A stretch of DNA of 64,000 nucleotides from an uncultured Erythrobacter sp. (lineage in GTDB: Bacteria > Pseudomonadota > Alphaproteobacteria > Sphingomonadales > Sphingomonadaceae). Under the pieces are notes generated by a model. That model saw nothing but the letters and a program-made list of their open reading frames with translations. It searched no databases and was not told the DNA's origin. The position numbers and the translations under genes were made by a program. The stretch spans positions 1,857,611-1,921,610 of the forward strand of contig NZ_CANMIJ010000001.1 in the NCBI RefSeq assembly GCF_947497915.1, written 5' to 3'. Positions 15,400 to 23,514 of the stretch are shown piece by piece; position 1 is the stretch's first letter; every line of letters starts with the position of its first letter.

Positions 15400-15770
15400 G
15401 GGGAGTCCATGAGGGGCTGCATCAAGCCTCTTTGGTCGTGTCCACGCGCGAAAGCGTGGCGGCATCCAAACGGCGGACGGTTGGTCGAGGGTGTCCATAG
15501 GGGCGGCGAATGCGCCCATTGGCCTTGGGGGCGCTTGGGGGAGCACGGAGGCTCTCCTGGCTGGCGATGCAACGGCCACACGTTGCCTCCGGTGCCTGAC
15601 GGGCCCTGACGCTGAAAGCCACGATCCGAATACGACAGCTATTCCTCGTGGGTTTGCGGAATGGGTCATACAAGGCACCGGACAGCCGGAGGGGATGCAA
15701 CGGGGAACGCGCAGCGGGTTCCCCTTGCCAAGATAGGCGTTTGTTGAAACCGTCCCTTGGGCACGGTTTT
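15400..15770 (+). ncRNA. Candidate structured RNA or transfer-origin region
   Basis: GC-rich stretch with no convincing gene on either strand but many hairpins. These are CCACGC/GCGTGG (15442-15459); GCAACG/CGTTGC (15569-15586); CCACGA then GAATA paired with TATTC and TCGTGG (about 15619-15651); and GCAA-c-GGGGAAC paired with GTTCCCC-TTGC (15697-15728). A terminator-like AACCGT-CCC/GGG-c-ACGGTT followed by TTTT ends it (15748-15770). GATGCAACGG occurs twice (15566, 15694). The T-run favours plus-strand transcription from the operator region. A conjugative origin or single-strand promoter is the alternative. 15771-15927 shows nothing else. Confidence 0.45.
15748..15770 (+). terminator. Rho-independent-like terminator at the end of the structured region
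   Basis: AACCGT (15748-15753) and CCC pair with GGG and ACGGTT (15763-15768), with one bulged C, followed by a T-run. Confidence 0.5.
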
Positions 15771-15927
15771 GTAATACAAACGCACATCTTGCGGTCAGTG
15801 CTAACGCCGAAAATAACGCAAAACCAACCTGCTTCTCCAAAGTCCAGCAGTCGCCCACCAAAGATGCGGCTTTCTCCCAAACAATGAGGGCAATGCTGCC
15901 AACCCTTCGCTTGAAAGGAGGGCAATT

Positions 15928-17001
15928 ATGGCACAGCCCGCAAAACTACCCGCAACCGTTCGTGGCCTTTTGGCGATGAACATGGTTCTTCACGCAATCT
16001 CTGGTGTATTCGCCGGGGTCTGGATTTCAGAACTAGTAGCTCCTTCAGGACAGATGGATGCAGGCGCTTGGCTGAAGACGATATTGTCTATGGTCGCGAT
16101 TGCCGCAGGCCTGACCTACGGCTCCTATATCGCGCTCAGGCACATCCCCACTCTACCGCCATCCAAGAGAACGCCTGCAACGGCTATCTTTGTTGCCGCC
16201 TATCTGGCGCTAGCATCCATCCTCGCGGTTGCCGCAGCATCAACTCTTGCAGCACCATCGGGTGAACGTGCCCATATGGAAGCCTCGCTCGATGCCATGA
16301 AAGAAGTAACCGAGGATCGCCGCCGCGCCGCCGCCTCGATTAACAATCGACTAGCGGCACTTAGCGAATGCAGCGCGACGGCGAACCGCATGAGCTCGCA
16401 AGAAGCTTCAACGGGCGCTTTCAGCCGCGAAGGTGGCGATGTTGGGCGTGTAGCCACAACCCTCGCCAATATTGGTGACGCTTGCGAGAACGCGAGGCAG
16501 GCCATCTTCGGCTCTCGCGCTCGTCTCTCCCGTCTGTTTGCACGCATGGATAGTTTGCTGCTTGATACGCGCCGCATCATCGACAGCGACATGGAGCGCC
16601 ATGCAAAGCTCGTCGAAGTGCGCAAGCAAGGCGATGAATTTGCGCGCCTTGCACGTTCGGCAAACGACGCGCTTCAAGTCGAAGCGATGCAATCCGTTGC
16701 CGACGCCATGCGCCGCGACTGGTATGCCGCTGGCCTGCCAGCAAGCGGAGCTGCTGCCATTGTCAACAATTTCGAGGGAATGGCTGAAACGCTGACCGAG
16801 GGATTGGATGACATCGCAGCACTTAAGCAAGAGCCTCTGCCGACAGTCAGTGCTCACTCCAACGTCATGTATCTCGGTCTCTATCCGCAAGCGACAATGG
16901 GCGCGATTGCGATTGGCATCTTCATCGAGCTTATCCCGCTTGGCGGGATCTTGCTCGGCTTAATGATTATGGCTCCAAGGCCAGGTCGGCGCACTTCATA
17001 A
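15928..17001 (+). CDS. Unknown membrane protein of the island with a coiled-coil middle (357 aa)
   Basis: Four membrane helices are predicted: about 14-34, 46-66, 83-106 and 325-348. Between the third and fourth lies a long helical, Arg/Ala/Met-rich region (about 110-310), probably periplasmic or cytoplasmic coiled coil. No family recognised. ATG 15928 follows AAAGGAGGG. It stands alone between the structured region and a convergent gene. A role in conjugation is possible but rests only on location. Confidence 0.75.
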   Translation: MAQPAKLPATVRGLLAMNMVLHAISGVFAGVWISELVAPSGQMDAGAWLKTILSMVAIAAGLTYGSYIALRHIPTLPPSKRTPATAIFVAAYLALASILAVAAASTLAAPSGERAHMEASLDAMKEVTEDRRRAAASINNRLAALSECSATANRMSSQEASTGAFSREGGDVGRVATTLANIGDACENARQAIFGSRARLSRLFARMDSLLLDTRRIIDSDMERHAKLVEVRKQGDEFARLARSANDALQVEAMQSVADAMRRDWYAAGLPASGAAAIVNNFEGMAETLTEGLDDIAALKQEPLPTVSAHSNVMYLGLYPQATMGAIAIGIFIELIPLGGILLGLMIMAPRPGRRTS

Positions 17002-17009
17002 GTGCGGAA

Positions 17010-17037
17010 AGCGAGGCGACAATGCGGTCGCCTCGCT
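17010..17037. terminator. Bidirectional hairpin between convergent genes
   Basis: AGCGAGGCGAC and GTCGCCTCGCT form perfect 11-base arms around a 6-base loop, between the stops at 17001 and 17046. There is no T-run. Confidence 0.5.
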
Positions 17038-17045
17038 CATGCTGG

Positions 17046-17423
17046 CTACCACCAGCTATCGTAGAGCACTGCATCGCCAGCTTCGATGGCTACGCGCGCC
17101 TTGGCGATGAAATCCAGATCATCCTCGGTTTCGTCGCCAATTGATTCTCCGAAGAAAAAACCGCTCGTAGGCGGCAATTCACCGCCTTTGATAGCATTCT
17201 CCAATTCGTCGAGATCGGAGGCTGTAAGCCTGACAGGCGTGCAGTTGAACGTCTCGGCGGTTCCGCCCTTCTTGACGTAAAGTTCAGCCATCCATCCGTG
17301 CAGGTTCGGATGCTTTCGCCAGTAGTGGATTTCGCTGAGTTCGGGCAATTCGCCTTTCTCGAAATCGACATCCTTGTCGATGCTGTTAGCTGGTGCCGTA
17401 TAGGCATACATATCTAGTCCCAT
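17046..17423 (-). CDS. Conserved small island protein starting MGLDMYAY (125 aa)
   Basis: Soluble acidic protein from ATG 17423, chosen for its AAAGGAG site. Motifs: MGLDMYAYTA at the N-terminus and HYWRKHPNLHGWMAELY in the middle. I recall similar small proteins on plasmids and islands, where they are sometimes mislabelled phosphoglycerate kinase; none of the kinase motifs is present and the length is far too short. Function unknown. It shares the stem-loop leader and the masked ribosome-binding site with the 8634-8942 gene. Confidence 0.75.
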   Translation of the reverse strand: MGLDMYAYTAPANSIDKDVDFEKGELPELSEIHYWRKHPNLHGWMAELYVKKGGTAETFNCTPVRLTASDLDELENAIKGGELPPTSGFFFGESIGDETEDDLDFIAKARVAIEAGDAVLYDSWW

Positions 17424-17427
17424 GATT

Positions 17428-17475
17428 GGTCTCCTTTCGTTTTGCCACGCGACCATCGCGCGGCTGATGGAGACC
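17428..17475 (-). promoter_or_regulatory. Hairpin masking the ribosome-binding site of the 17423 gene
   Basis: Minus strand GGTCTCC (17475-17469) pairs perfectly with GGAGACC (17434-17428), the second containing the Shine-Dalgarno for ATG 17423. Confidence 0.5.
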
Positions 17476-17511
17476 TGCGGCCCACAGCGATCTTGCGCGG
17501 GCAAAGCCCCT

Positions 17512-17553
17512 ACACGGCTCACGTCAGTGAGTGGTGCGGGCCGGGGCTTGACC
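17512..17553 (-). promoter_or_regulatory. Leader stem-loop motif, copy 2
   Basis: Minus strand GGTCAA, then GCCCGCACCA, a CTCAC/GTGAG hairpin (17518-17531), then CCGTGT. It lies about 130 bases before ATG 17423; copy 1 lies about 140 bases before ATG 8942. The flanks are conserved, and the stem has a different sequence that still pairs. Confidence 0.45.
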
Positions 17554-17682
17554 GCATAGCCAAGTCGAATGGGGGCAATGGTTGACGTAATTCAGCCGTC
17601 GAGGTCGAGATGCGCGAAGGTTGACCACTATGGGCCTTGTGCATGCTAACCGGGGGATCAACATGCCGGGAATATCGGACGA

Positions 17683-19116
17683 TCAGCCGTGAATGATGAT
17701 TCCACGATGGAGCAAAACTCCCATCTCATTTGGCTTTCTAATGGGTTGCGTCACTTCCTCGCCAAGAACAGTTCTGTAAGTGAGCGAGACAGGTACATAT
17801 TCGGTCGGCACGCTGACCTTTATCTCGCGGTTGTGAGCGTAAGCCGGTGCGCTCTGTTCTGACTCGCAGGGCAAAATTCTACCGTAAGTGGAATGCCTCG
17901 CGCTCATATCCGAATAGGCTTCAAGTTCCACCAAACGACCATCGGCGCTCAACAAGTCGCCAAGAGAAATCTTCATCGTCTCCGTAGCAGTTTCATTCGC
18001 TGTATCGCGCTCGTTGCCTAGATTTGTGACTCTTCTCGGCATGATAAAACCGTGCCGATTATTTGCATGATTGAAGGCAGGATAAAGGCTGGAATTGCCA
18101 TCAATAAGTGCTCGGCCTTCTAGTGATACCTTCTCCATGTTGAGCGTGACATCATATGCCGCGCTGCCGCCAATGCTTTGGATAACAAGAAACAGCGTGT
18201 TGGTGCGGGTCACTTCGGCGCTTGGGCGGTCATTTATGAGGCAAATGCCCTCACGCTCTTCAAAGTCGCTCCTGACCTGACTGTAATTCTCGAACAGCTC
18301 GTTTCTGAGATTCTCGTGCAACCCGAAATCCACCACAGGTAGGCCAAACATCTGCGCATAGAGTTCGTTACCGTTTGGCGCGCTTTCCTCACCGTTTCTG
18401 ATCCTGTCGAATTGGTCACGGCCTAGATGGTCGACATCAAGATAGAGCACGTTGAAGCGAGGCTCCTCGGCAGCCAAGGCATATTGCTCCTTGGTGCGGG
18501 CATCTCGATACCAAAACAGTGCTGTAGAGGTTGTCAGTAGCAGAATGAGGGCTAGGAAAACCTTGTCTCGCGTCGTGAAGGCGACCTTAACCGTTGAAAC
18601 GACTTCGGCTAGCTTCGATTCTTCCTTTGGCACTAAATCCCATTTTTTGGCGAGGTCGGTATTTTCAAAAGCTGGTGGATCGCCTTCGAATGGCTGAAAC
18701 TTGAAATCAGAAACAGGCTCAATGTCACCTTCAGCGCGATAATGATCGTGAACAATGTTGAACCATTCCCGGGCTTTGTCCTCATGGTAAGCATGCAGCC
18801 ATGTCAAAAACCATTCTATGTTCTGAGAACCACCAGGTGAGTCCTTATCGCCTCCCCTTACCCGGATAGGTTCTATTGCCTTGTTGACAAAACCCGCTTG
18901 CTTTCTTGCCTCAATAGCAGCCTTCAAAGCACTGTTCGTGTTCGATCCAAACTGTTGCCAGATTGGATAAAACTCATAAAACAGGTCATCTATCGTTTTG
19001 TCTGGGCCTGAGTATCGGGTGTCACGGATATTCCGGATGAATTTATTGAAATTTTTGATTAGCAGCGGTTTGTCATAAACGAGCTGTGTGTCGTATTTAT
19101 ATCCGTTGCTTGGCAT
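17683..19116 (-). CDS. Unknown single-pass membrane protein (477 aa)
   Basis: A soluble N-terminal part (about 1-185) with a helical segment (FNKFIRNIRDTRYSGPDKTI) comes first. One membrane helix follows (about 189-205, VFLALILLLTTSTALFWY), then a large C-terminal, beta-rich domain (about 206-477). No family recognised. Base composition is lower in GC than the flanks, suggesting separate acquisition. It and the next gene occupy the slot where islands often carry defence cargo, but nothing in the sequence proves that. Confidence 0.75.
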   Translation of the reverse strand: MPSNGYKYDTQLVYDKPLLIKNFNKFIRNIRDTRYSGPDKTIDDLFYEFYPIWQQFGSNTNSALKAAIEARKQAGFVNKAIEPIRVRGGDKDSPGGSQNIEWFLTWLHAYHEDKAREWFNIVHDHYRAEGDIEPVSDFKFQPFEGDPPAFENTDLAKKWDLVPKEESKLAEVVSTVKVAFTTRDKVFLALILLLTTSTALFWYRDARTKEQYALAAEEPRFNVLYLDVDHLGRDQFDRIRNGEESAPNGNELYAQMFGLPVVDFGLHENLRNELFENYSQVRSDFEEREGICLINDRPSAEVTRTNTLFLVIQSIGGSAAYDVTLNMEKVSLEGRALIDGNSSLYPAFNHANNRHGFIMPRRVTNLGNERDTANETATETMKISLGDLLSADGRLVELEAYSDMSARHSTYGRILPCESEQSAPAYAHNREIKVSVPTEYVPVSLTYRTVLGEEVTQPIRKPNEMGVLLHRGIIIHG

Positions 19117-19223
19117 ATTCCGATCCGAGTTGGTTGATCGAGCAATACGAAAGCAAAAACATCTGTCAACGATTAGAATTCTCGAACGCCACGGACCGAT
19201 CTATTCACTACAATATGTAAGAA

Positions 19224-19832
19224 CTAATTATCGAGTTTAGGGCCGGGAGCGGCGCTCGCTTTCACGTCGAAAGGCGGAACCCTCTCACCCTCTAGATAGA
19301 AATCTTCGATGATCGTTTTGCCGGTCTCGGTATCACGGCGTATGAGCGCGGGTCCGTGAGGGTTATGCAGAACATCGTTCTCATAATAATCCTCCATATA
19401 CACTACATCGGTAAGGTCACTTATCGCCCGAAATGCTGGCCCTTCATGAGCTAGTCTATGCCGGTAGCCGTTGTTAAAGTATTCTTCTCGGATGAGCTTG
19501 TCGGTTTCCCACTCTAAAAGTGTCCTGGCCGGACCGACTAATCTGTGCATCACCAAGGAGCCCCACTTCTTACTGCTCTCCGTATGTATCTGCTCGCCAT
19601 CAGGTGCGTGCCACCAGCTTTCACATTGGACTACAACCAAGTCGCGGCTTACTATTTTGGCTTCATGCTCCTCGACTGTCTCGTTGCCATCGTTGTGCAA
19701 ATCTTCCCAATTTCTTGGCAAAACACCAGCGCGCGCTTTCGCTTCCATCACCGTGACTTCAACCTGATATTGGCTCAACACGTCATCGATGATCGTCACT
19801 CCTTCTCGTTTAAACCTGTCGTCTCGATCCAT
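19224..19832 (-). CDS. Unknown protein with GPA-type repeats (202 aa)
   Basis: Soluble acidic protein. Two related segments are seen: EYFNNGYRHRLAHEGPAF (about 117-134) and DYYENDVLHNPHGPALI (about 148-164). Both follow the pattern tyrosine/aromatic-x-N-G/D-x-x-H-x-x-x-GPA seen in MORN-like or YwqK-like repeat proteins. Function unknown. ATG 19832 follows GAGGAGAG. The 19117-19223 gap and 19833-20105 show no gene. Confidence 0.7.
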   Translation of the reverse strand: MDRDDRFKREGVTIIDDVLSQYQVEVTVMEAKARAGVLPRNWEDLHNDGNETVEEHEAKIVSRDLVVVQCESWWHAPDGEQIHTESSKKWGSLVMHRLVGPARTLLEWETDKLIREEYFNNGYRHRLAHEGPAFRAISDLTDVVYMEDYYENDVLHNPHGPALIRRDTETGKTIIEDFYLEGERVPPFDVKASAAPGPKLDN

Positions 19833-20096
19833 CTCTCCTCACTTGTGAAAATGTTATCAGAAAAGTATCTCACAAAGCAGTGACGAATCGCAAGAAAATG
19901 CGAAAAATACGTTCTAAGTCAGTGATCTAGTCTTTCCGGTATTTTCGTAACGCACCAGAAATTCCGGCGGATTTCAGGTGCCTTTCCTGCCAATTCCGGT
20001 GCCTTTCCAGCGGCGCAAATCACCCAATCCTGCGATGATTGCGCAGCGGCAAACGTGATGTCTGCTGCGGTTTTGCAAGGCCAGTAAAACCCAACT

Positions 20097-20110
20097 GAAC
20101 ACCGGTGTTC
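20097..20110. promoter_or_regulatory. 14-bp perfect palindrome before the transfer-like genes
   Basis: GAACACCGGTGTTC, directly preceding and overlapping the hairpin that masks the next ribosome-binding site. Candidate operator. Confidence 0.45.
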
Positions 20111-20126
20111 TCCACCTTGGAGAACA
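20106..20126 (+). promoter_or_regulatory. Hairpin masking the ribosome-binding site of the 20130 gene
   Basis: TGTTCTCC and GGAGAACA form perfect 8-base arms around ACCTT. GGAG in the 3' arm is the Shine-Dalgarno, 7 bases before ATG 20130. Confidence 0.6.
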
Positions 20127-20129
20127 AAC

Positions 20130-20663
20130 ATGCAGGAGCATAAATTAGCGGTTCGCAATGAGGCGAGCCCACCTCTTCACTCGCGCGAGATTGTCGTGCC
20201 AGAAGTCGATGAGGTTTTGACTAAATCCTACTATCACAAGTTGGCAAAAGCCGTTGGCGATCTGCGCAATGCTGACGACAGCTATATGTCGCGGCGTAAA
20301 GTGCCTGACTGGATGGCTGACCAGCTTTTCAGCGAACGGGTTCGTTTTGTCCAAAGGGATGGCACGCCATTCGAGATCAGCGACACAGCAATCGATGATG
20401 CGTTCAACGATGATGGCACGTTTCGTTGGTTATCCTACTTGGTGGCCTTTGCAAAATCTCCGCCAAGGCAGGCACCCCAAGCGCGGCTTGCGCATCGACT
20501 CATTTTGCTCTCACTCGCTTTCTGGGTGGCGCATCCTGAGATTGCGGAGGGCTTTGCTGAACAGGTCTGTCTCAACGATCCGCAATGCGGTCATTGGGCA
20601 TGGGCGTATTTCGAGCGATGCGGCGATTGTCCATTTCATCGGGAAGGGAATGAAGCCGCATAA
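20130..20663 (+). CDS. Unknown soluble protein at the head of the VirD4-like gene set (177 aa)
   Basis: No signal peptide. Helical, with basic and acidic segments, and a Cys-rich C-terminal end (CLNDPQCGHWAWAYFERCGDCPFHREG) that may bind zinc. A conserved-looking core is MSRRKVPDWMADQLF. It is followed after 75 bases by the membrane protein and the VirD4-like ATPase on the same strand, so a transfer-related role is plausible. Family not recognised. Confidence 0.7.
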   Translation: MQEHKLAVRNEASPPLHSREIVVPEVDEVLTKSYYHKLAKAVGDLRNADDSYMSRRKVPDWMADQLFSERVRFVQRDGTPFEISDTAIDDAFNDDGTFRWLSYLVAFAKSPPRQAPQARLAHRLILLSLAFWVAHPEIAEGFAEQVCLNDPQCGHWAWAYFERCGDCPFHREGNEAA

Positions 20664-20700
20664 TCGGCTTCTTTCTCCCACGCTCTTCAGGAAGGTCTGG

Positions 20701-20736
20701 CTTCTGTTTCCTGAACGAAACGGAAGGAAACAGAAG
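20701..20736 (+). promoter_or_regulatory. Strong hairpin masking the ribosome-binding site of the 20739 gene
   Basis: CTTCTGTTTCCT and AGGAAACAGAAG form perfect 12-base arms around a 12-base loop. The AGGA Shine-Dalgarno lies in the 3' arm and ATG follows two bases after it. Confidence 0.65.
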
Positions 20737-20738
20737 TC

Positions 20739-21527
20739 ATGAGCAAAGAGCAATTCTCAGTCGATTATGAAGGCAGCGCCCCGCGTCAAAGCGGCGGCGT
20801 TGCCTCTACACCCCACCCAACGGCACAACCGCTGCCGTTTCAGATCGTCGCACCGCCGAAGCGTCCGTTCATTTCTGCTGGCGTCAGTATGGTAGGAGGC
20901 GCGTTGCTTTGCGCAGCGGCCTTCTATGCAGCCGAGATGTTCGCCCCGCTCGAATACCGCCCTTCGACCTTCACCGGCACCTATAGCGGACGCTATGCTG
21001 CCGAAATCAGGGCGCATGAACTCGAAACCCAAGCCGAATTCGAGGATTGGGCAGCCGAAGTGCGTGTCAGTGCCGAGCAACAGCAAGAGCAATACCGCGT
21101 TGTCGCACAAAGCGTGCTGCAAAATTACCAAGCCACTTACGACCGCACCAAGATATTCGCCGATGCGACGGCGCGGCTGCAACAGGCCTATGTCCAACAA
21201 AGCATGGATGTGGCCCGGTCACAGCAGAGCATGGATGTCACGGTCGTAAACTTTGCTCGCCTGTTCGGGCGGCTAGCTGGACTTGCCGATCCAGAACTTG
21301 GACAATCAGCCATCGACTATGCTGACGATATCGGCAGCCAGTTGCAGGATGAACTGGATCGTAGCGTCACCGAAGGTGTGACGGTCGATGTCGAAGGCTG
21401 GGACATTGATCTTGCTCCACCGACCGAAGTGCAGAGTGCGTTTGAAAACATCGCTCCGATCACTTTTCCTGATCCGCCTTCAATTAGCCGCGATGCAAAC
21501 GCGGAGAACGAATCCGATGCGTCTTGA
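20739..21527 (+). CDS. Single-pass membrane protein coupled to the VirD4-like ATPase (262 aa)
   Basis: An N-terminal cytoplasmic, Pro-rich region (1-45) is followed by one membrane helix (about 47-66, AGVSMVGGALLCAAAFYAAE). A periplasmic-type, Gln/Ala-rich helical domain follows (about 90-190), with a short imperfect repeat QQSMDVARSQQSMDV. The gene overlaps the VirD4-like gene by 11 bases. That ATPase lacks its own membrane segments, so this protein may anchor it; this is inference from order and topology. Family not recognised. Confidence 0.75.
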   Translation: MSKEQFSVDYEGSAPRQSGGVASTPHPTAQPLPFQIVAPPKRPFISAGVSMVGGALLCAAAFYAAEMFAPLEYRPSTFTGTYSGRYAAEIRAHELETQAEFEDWAAEVRVSAEQQQEQYRVVAQSVLQNYQATYDRTKIFADATARLQQAYVQQSMDVARSQQSMDVTVVNFARLFGRLAGLADPELGQSAIDYADDIGSQLQDELDRSVTEGVTVDVEGWDIDLAPPTEVQSAFENIAPITFPDPPSISRDANAENESDAS

Positions 21528-23046
21528 ATCGTTCGGAGTTTTGTTGCCTCGGCTGTTTCAAACAGCCCAGGCACTCAACCGTGCGCAGCGCGAGAGGGAA
21601 GCGCGTGAGCGCGCGGAGTGGCAAAACTACTATATGAGCATCATGGGATCGTCTGGACAGCTAGGCGATGGTCATCTGGCTGATACGGCCGAAATTGAGA
21701 ATGCTGACCTGCTCAATGCAAATGGCCTGTTTCTCGGAGCGCATGAAGGCAAGATGGTGTTCTTTGCAGGCGACGGGCAGCTTCTAACCTATGCGCGCAC
21801 CGGTAGCGGCAAAGGGCGCGATCTGATCCTTCCTAATCTCGCCCATGTGCGGGATCGCAGCCTGATCGTCGTTGACGTGAAGGATGGCGAAAACTGTTAT
21901 GCGTCAATTGAGCATCGGGCAGAAACGCTTGGCCAGAATTGTGTCACGCTGAATCCGTTCAACCTGCTCGGCTCAGAAAACACCCGTATCAATCCGCTGC
22001 ATGTTTTGGTCGATATTGTATCGGACGGCGGCGAGATCGACACACAGGCCGAGGAGATTGCGCAAATCCTACTCCCACCAAATCCGCGTGATGGCGAAAA
22101 TGGCTGGGTGCGCAAAGGGGCAATCCGCTTGCTCGCGATGCGTATGGAGTATCTGGCATATATGGAGCCGCAGAATTGTACGCTGGGCAATCTGTGGCGG
22201 TTTGTGAACGCCTCGGATGATGACTTTTCACGTAACTTTCAACTCATGGTCAGTTGCGGCATCGAAGGCATCGCACGCCGTGCGTCGGCTTTGGGTGCGA
22301 CCTATGCCGATGCACCCAAGCAGTTTGAGGCTTACAAGGCTGATGCAATTGAAGCCTTGTCAGCTTTCGAGATCGGTAAAACGCTCGACCGCACTACTGC
22401 TGCGCATGACTTCGACTTCGCACGGCTCAAGCACGAACCGACAACCGTCTATCTGATGGCACCGAGCGAGAAACTCGGTGTCATCGCGCCGTGGATCAGC
22501 CTCATCGTCAATTACGCGGTCGAAGCGATAGCCCGTGAACGCGGGCCGCTGCGCACCTGCTTCCTGCTTGATGAATTTCCGCAACTGCCACCCGCGCCTG
22601 CGATTATGAAAGCACTGCGGCTTTATCGCGGCAAAGGCATTCAGCTCTGGTTCTTCAGCCAAGGGCGCTACTCAATGGAAGGACGCTGGTCGCGCGATGC
22701 AGTCAAAGAATTCGAGGATCAAGCTGCCATTTTCACAATGACAGGTATCGAAGACCCCGCGCTCATGCGCGATGTCGAGCGATGGTCAGGCAACATAACG
22801 CTTGTGACACGCGGCCAGAATGTCGGAGGCGGCGCAATTGAAAGCGCAGGCACCAATCGAGGTGAGAGCCGCAGGCCTGTTTTACAGGCCGAGGATATTC
22901 GCGCCATCGGCAACGGAAAACAGATCATCAAAGTTGCTGGGCTACCGCAGCTCATCGTTTGCGATACGTTACCGTTTTATGAGGTGATCCCTTGGAAATC
23001 ACAGATTGGCGATGTGCGCGAACTGCACCAAAGCTCTGCAACCTAA
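21517..23046 (+). CDS. VirD4/TraG-type coupling ATPase lacking membrane segments
   Basis: 509 residues from ATG 21517, which overlaps the upstream stop by 11 bases. Walker A at about 93-100 (ARTGSGKG, after GDGQLL) and Walker B at about 347-353 (CFLLDEF), with the typical RGKGIQLWFFSQ sensor segment (about 371-382). Coupling proteins bring DNA or protein substrates to a type IV secretion channel. Usual TraG/VirD4 proteins have two N-terminal membrane helices; here the N-terminus is a charged helix (RAQREREARERAEW). No relaxase gene is visible in the island part in the window. Confidence 0.88.
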   Translation: MRLESFGVLLPRLFQTAQALNRAQREREARERAEWQNYYMSIMGSSGQLGDGHLADTAEIENADLLNANGLFLGAHEGKMVFFAGDGQLLTYARTGSGKGRDLILPNLAHVRDRSLIVVDVKDGENCYASIEHRAETLGQNCVTLNPFNLLGSENTRINPLHVLVDIVSDGGEIDTQAEEIAQILLPPNPRDGENGWVRKGAIRLLAMRMEYLAYMEPQNCTLGNLWRFVNASDDDFSRNFQLMVSCGIEGIARRASALGATYADAPKQFEAYKADAIEALSAFEIGKTLDRTTAAHDFDFARLKHEPTTVYLMAPSEKLGVIAPWISLIVNYAVEAIARERGPLRTCFLLDEFPQLPPAPAIMKALRLYRGKGIQLWFFSQGRYSMEGRWSRDAVKEFEDQAAIFTMTGIEDPALMRDVERWSGNITLVTRGQNVGGGAIESAGTNRGESRRPVLQAEDIRAIGNGKQIIKVAGLPQLIVCDTLPFYEVIPWKSQIGDVRELHQSSAT

Positions 23047-23064
23047 CCGCGCAAATTTGCGCGG
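23047..23064. promoter_or_regulatory. 18-bp perfect palindrome after the coupling-protein gene
   Basis: CCGCGCAAATTTGCGCGG starts right at the stop codon. It could be a terminator stem without T-run or an operator for the recombinase gene set; TATAGT at 23075-23080 could be a -10 box. Confidence 0.45.
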
Positions 23065-23115
23065 GGTCGTGAACCTATAGTAAACTGAGAGAAAGGTGCC
23101 GGAAAAACTTCCAAG

Positions 23116-23514
23116 ATGTGGGGTTGGTGTTTTTCCCAGAAACGGTTGCAAGCCGTCCTAATCAAAACCCGTGTCTTGAATGATTTGCCTCCCTGTGGGG
23201 CAGAAGGGTTTTGGGTGGCATTACTGGAGCAAAATGATTTGGTGAAGTATCGGCGGTTCGTCGCCGATATCGATATGCCGGAGTCCGAGAAGGACGAATT
23301 GATCGGCATAGTTGCCGATATCATGGCCCATTTTGTTGACGCCGCTTTTGGCGAAACCTCCGAACAAATTATCCTAGAAAAGCGGGAAGATAGTGCTTTC
23401 CCGCGTCACTCTGCTTGTGATAAACTCTCAGAAACACAACGAAAACAATCTATTGACGGCAAATGCGAACGCATCGGCCAGCAATTGGATTCTGAGAAAG
23501 AGCGGATGCCATGA
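23116..23514 (+). CDS. Small protein preceding the recombinase (132 aa)
   Basis: A soluble protein overlapping the recombinase start by 4 bases (ATGA). N-terminal hydrophobic/basic residues (MWGWCFSQKRLQAVL) precede an acidic helical part. No family recognised. Its position next to a large serine recombinase is where excision-direction factors are often found, but nothing in the sequence shows that role. Confidence 0.6.
   Translation: MWGWCFSQKRLQAVLIKTRVLNDLPPCGAEGFWVALLEQNDLVKYRRFVADIDMPESEKDELIGIVADIMAHFVDAAFGETSEQIILEKREDSAFPRHSACDKLSETQRKQSIDGKCERIGQQLDSEKERMP

Noticed and set aside
15280..15861. 193-codon minus-strand frame across the structured region
   Set aside because: Arg/Pro-rich product typical of a GC-rich structured region, no ribosome-binding site, and it reads through the operators and both inverted repeats.
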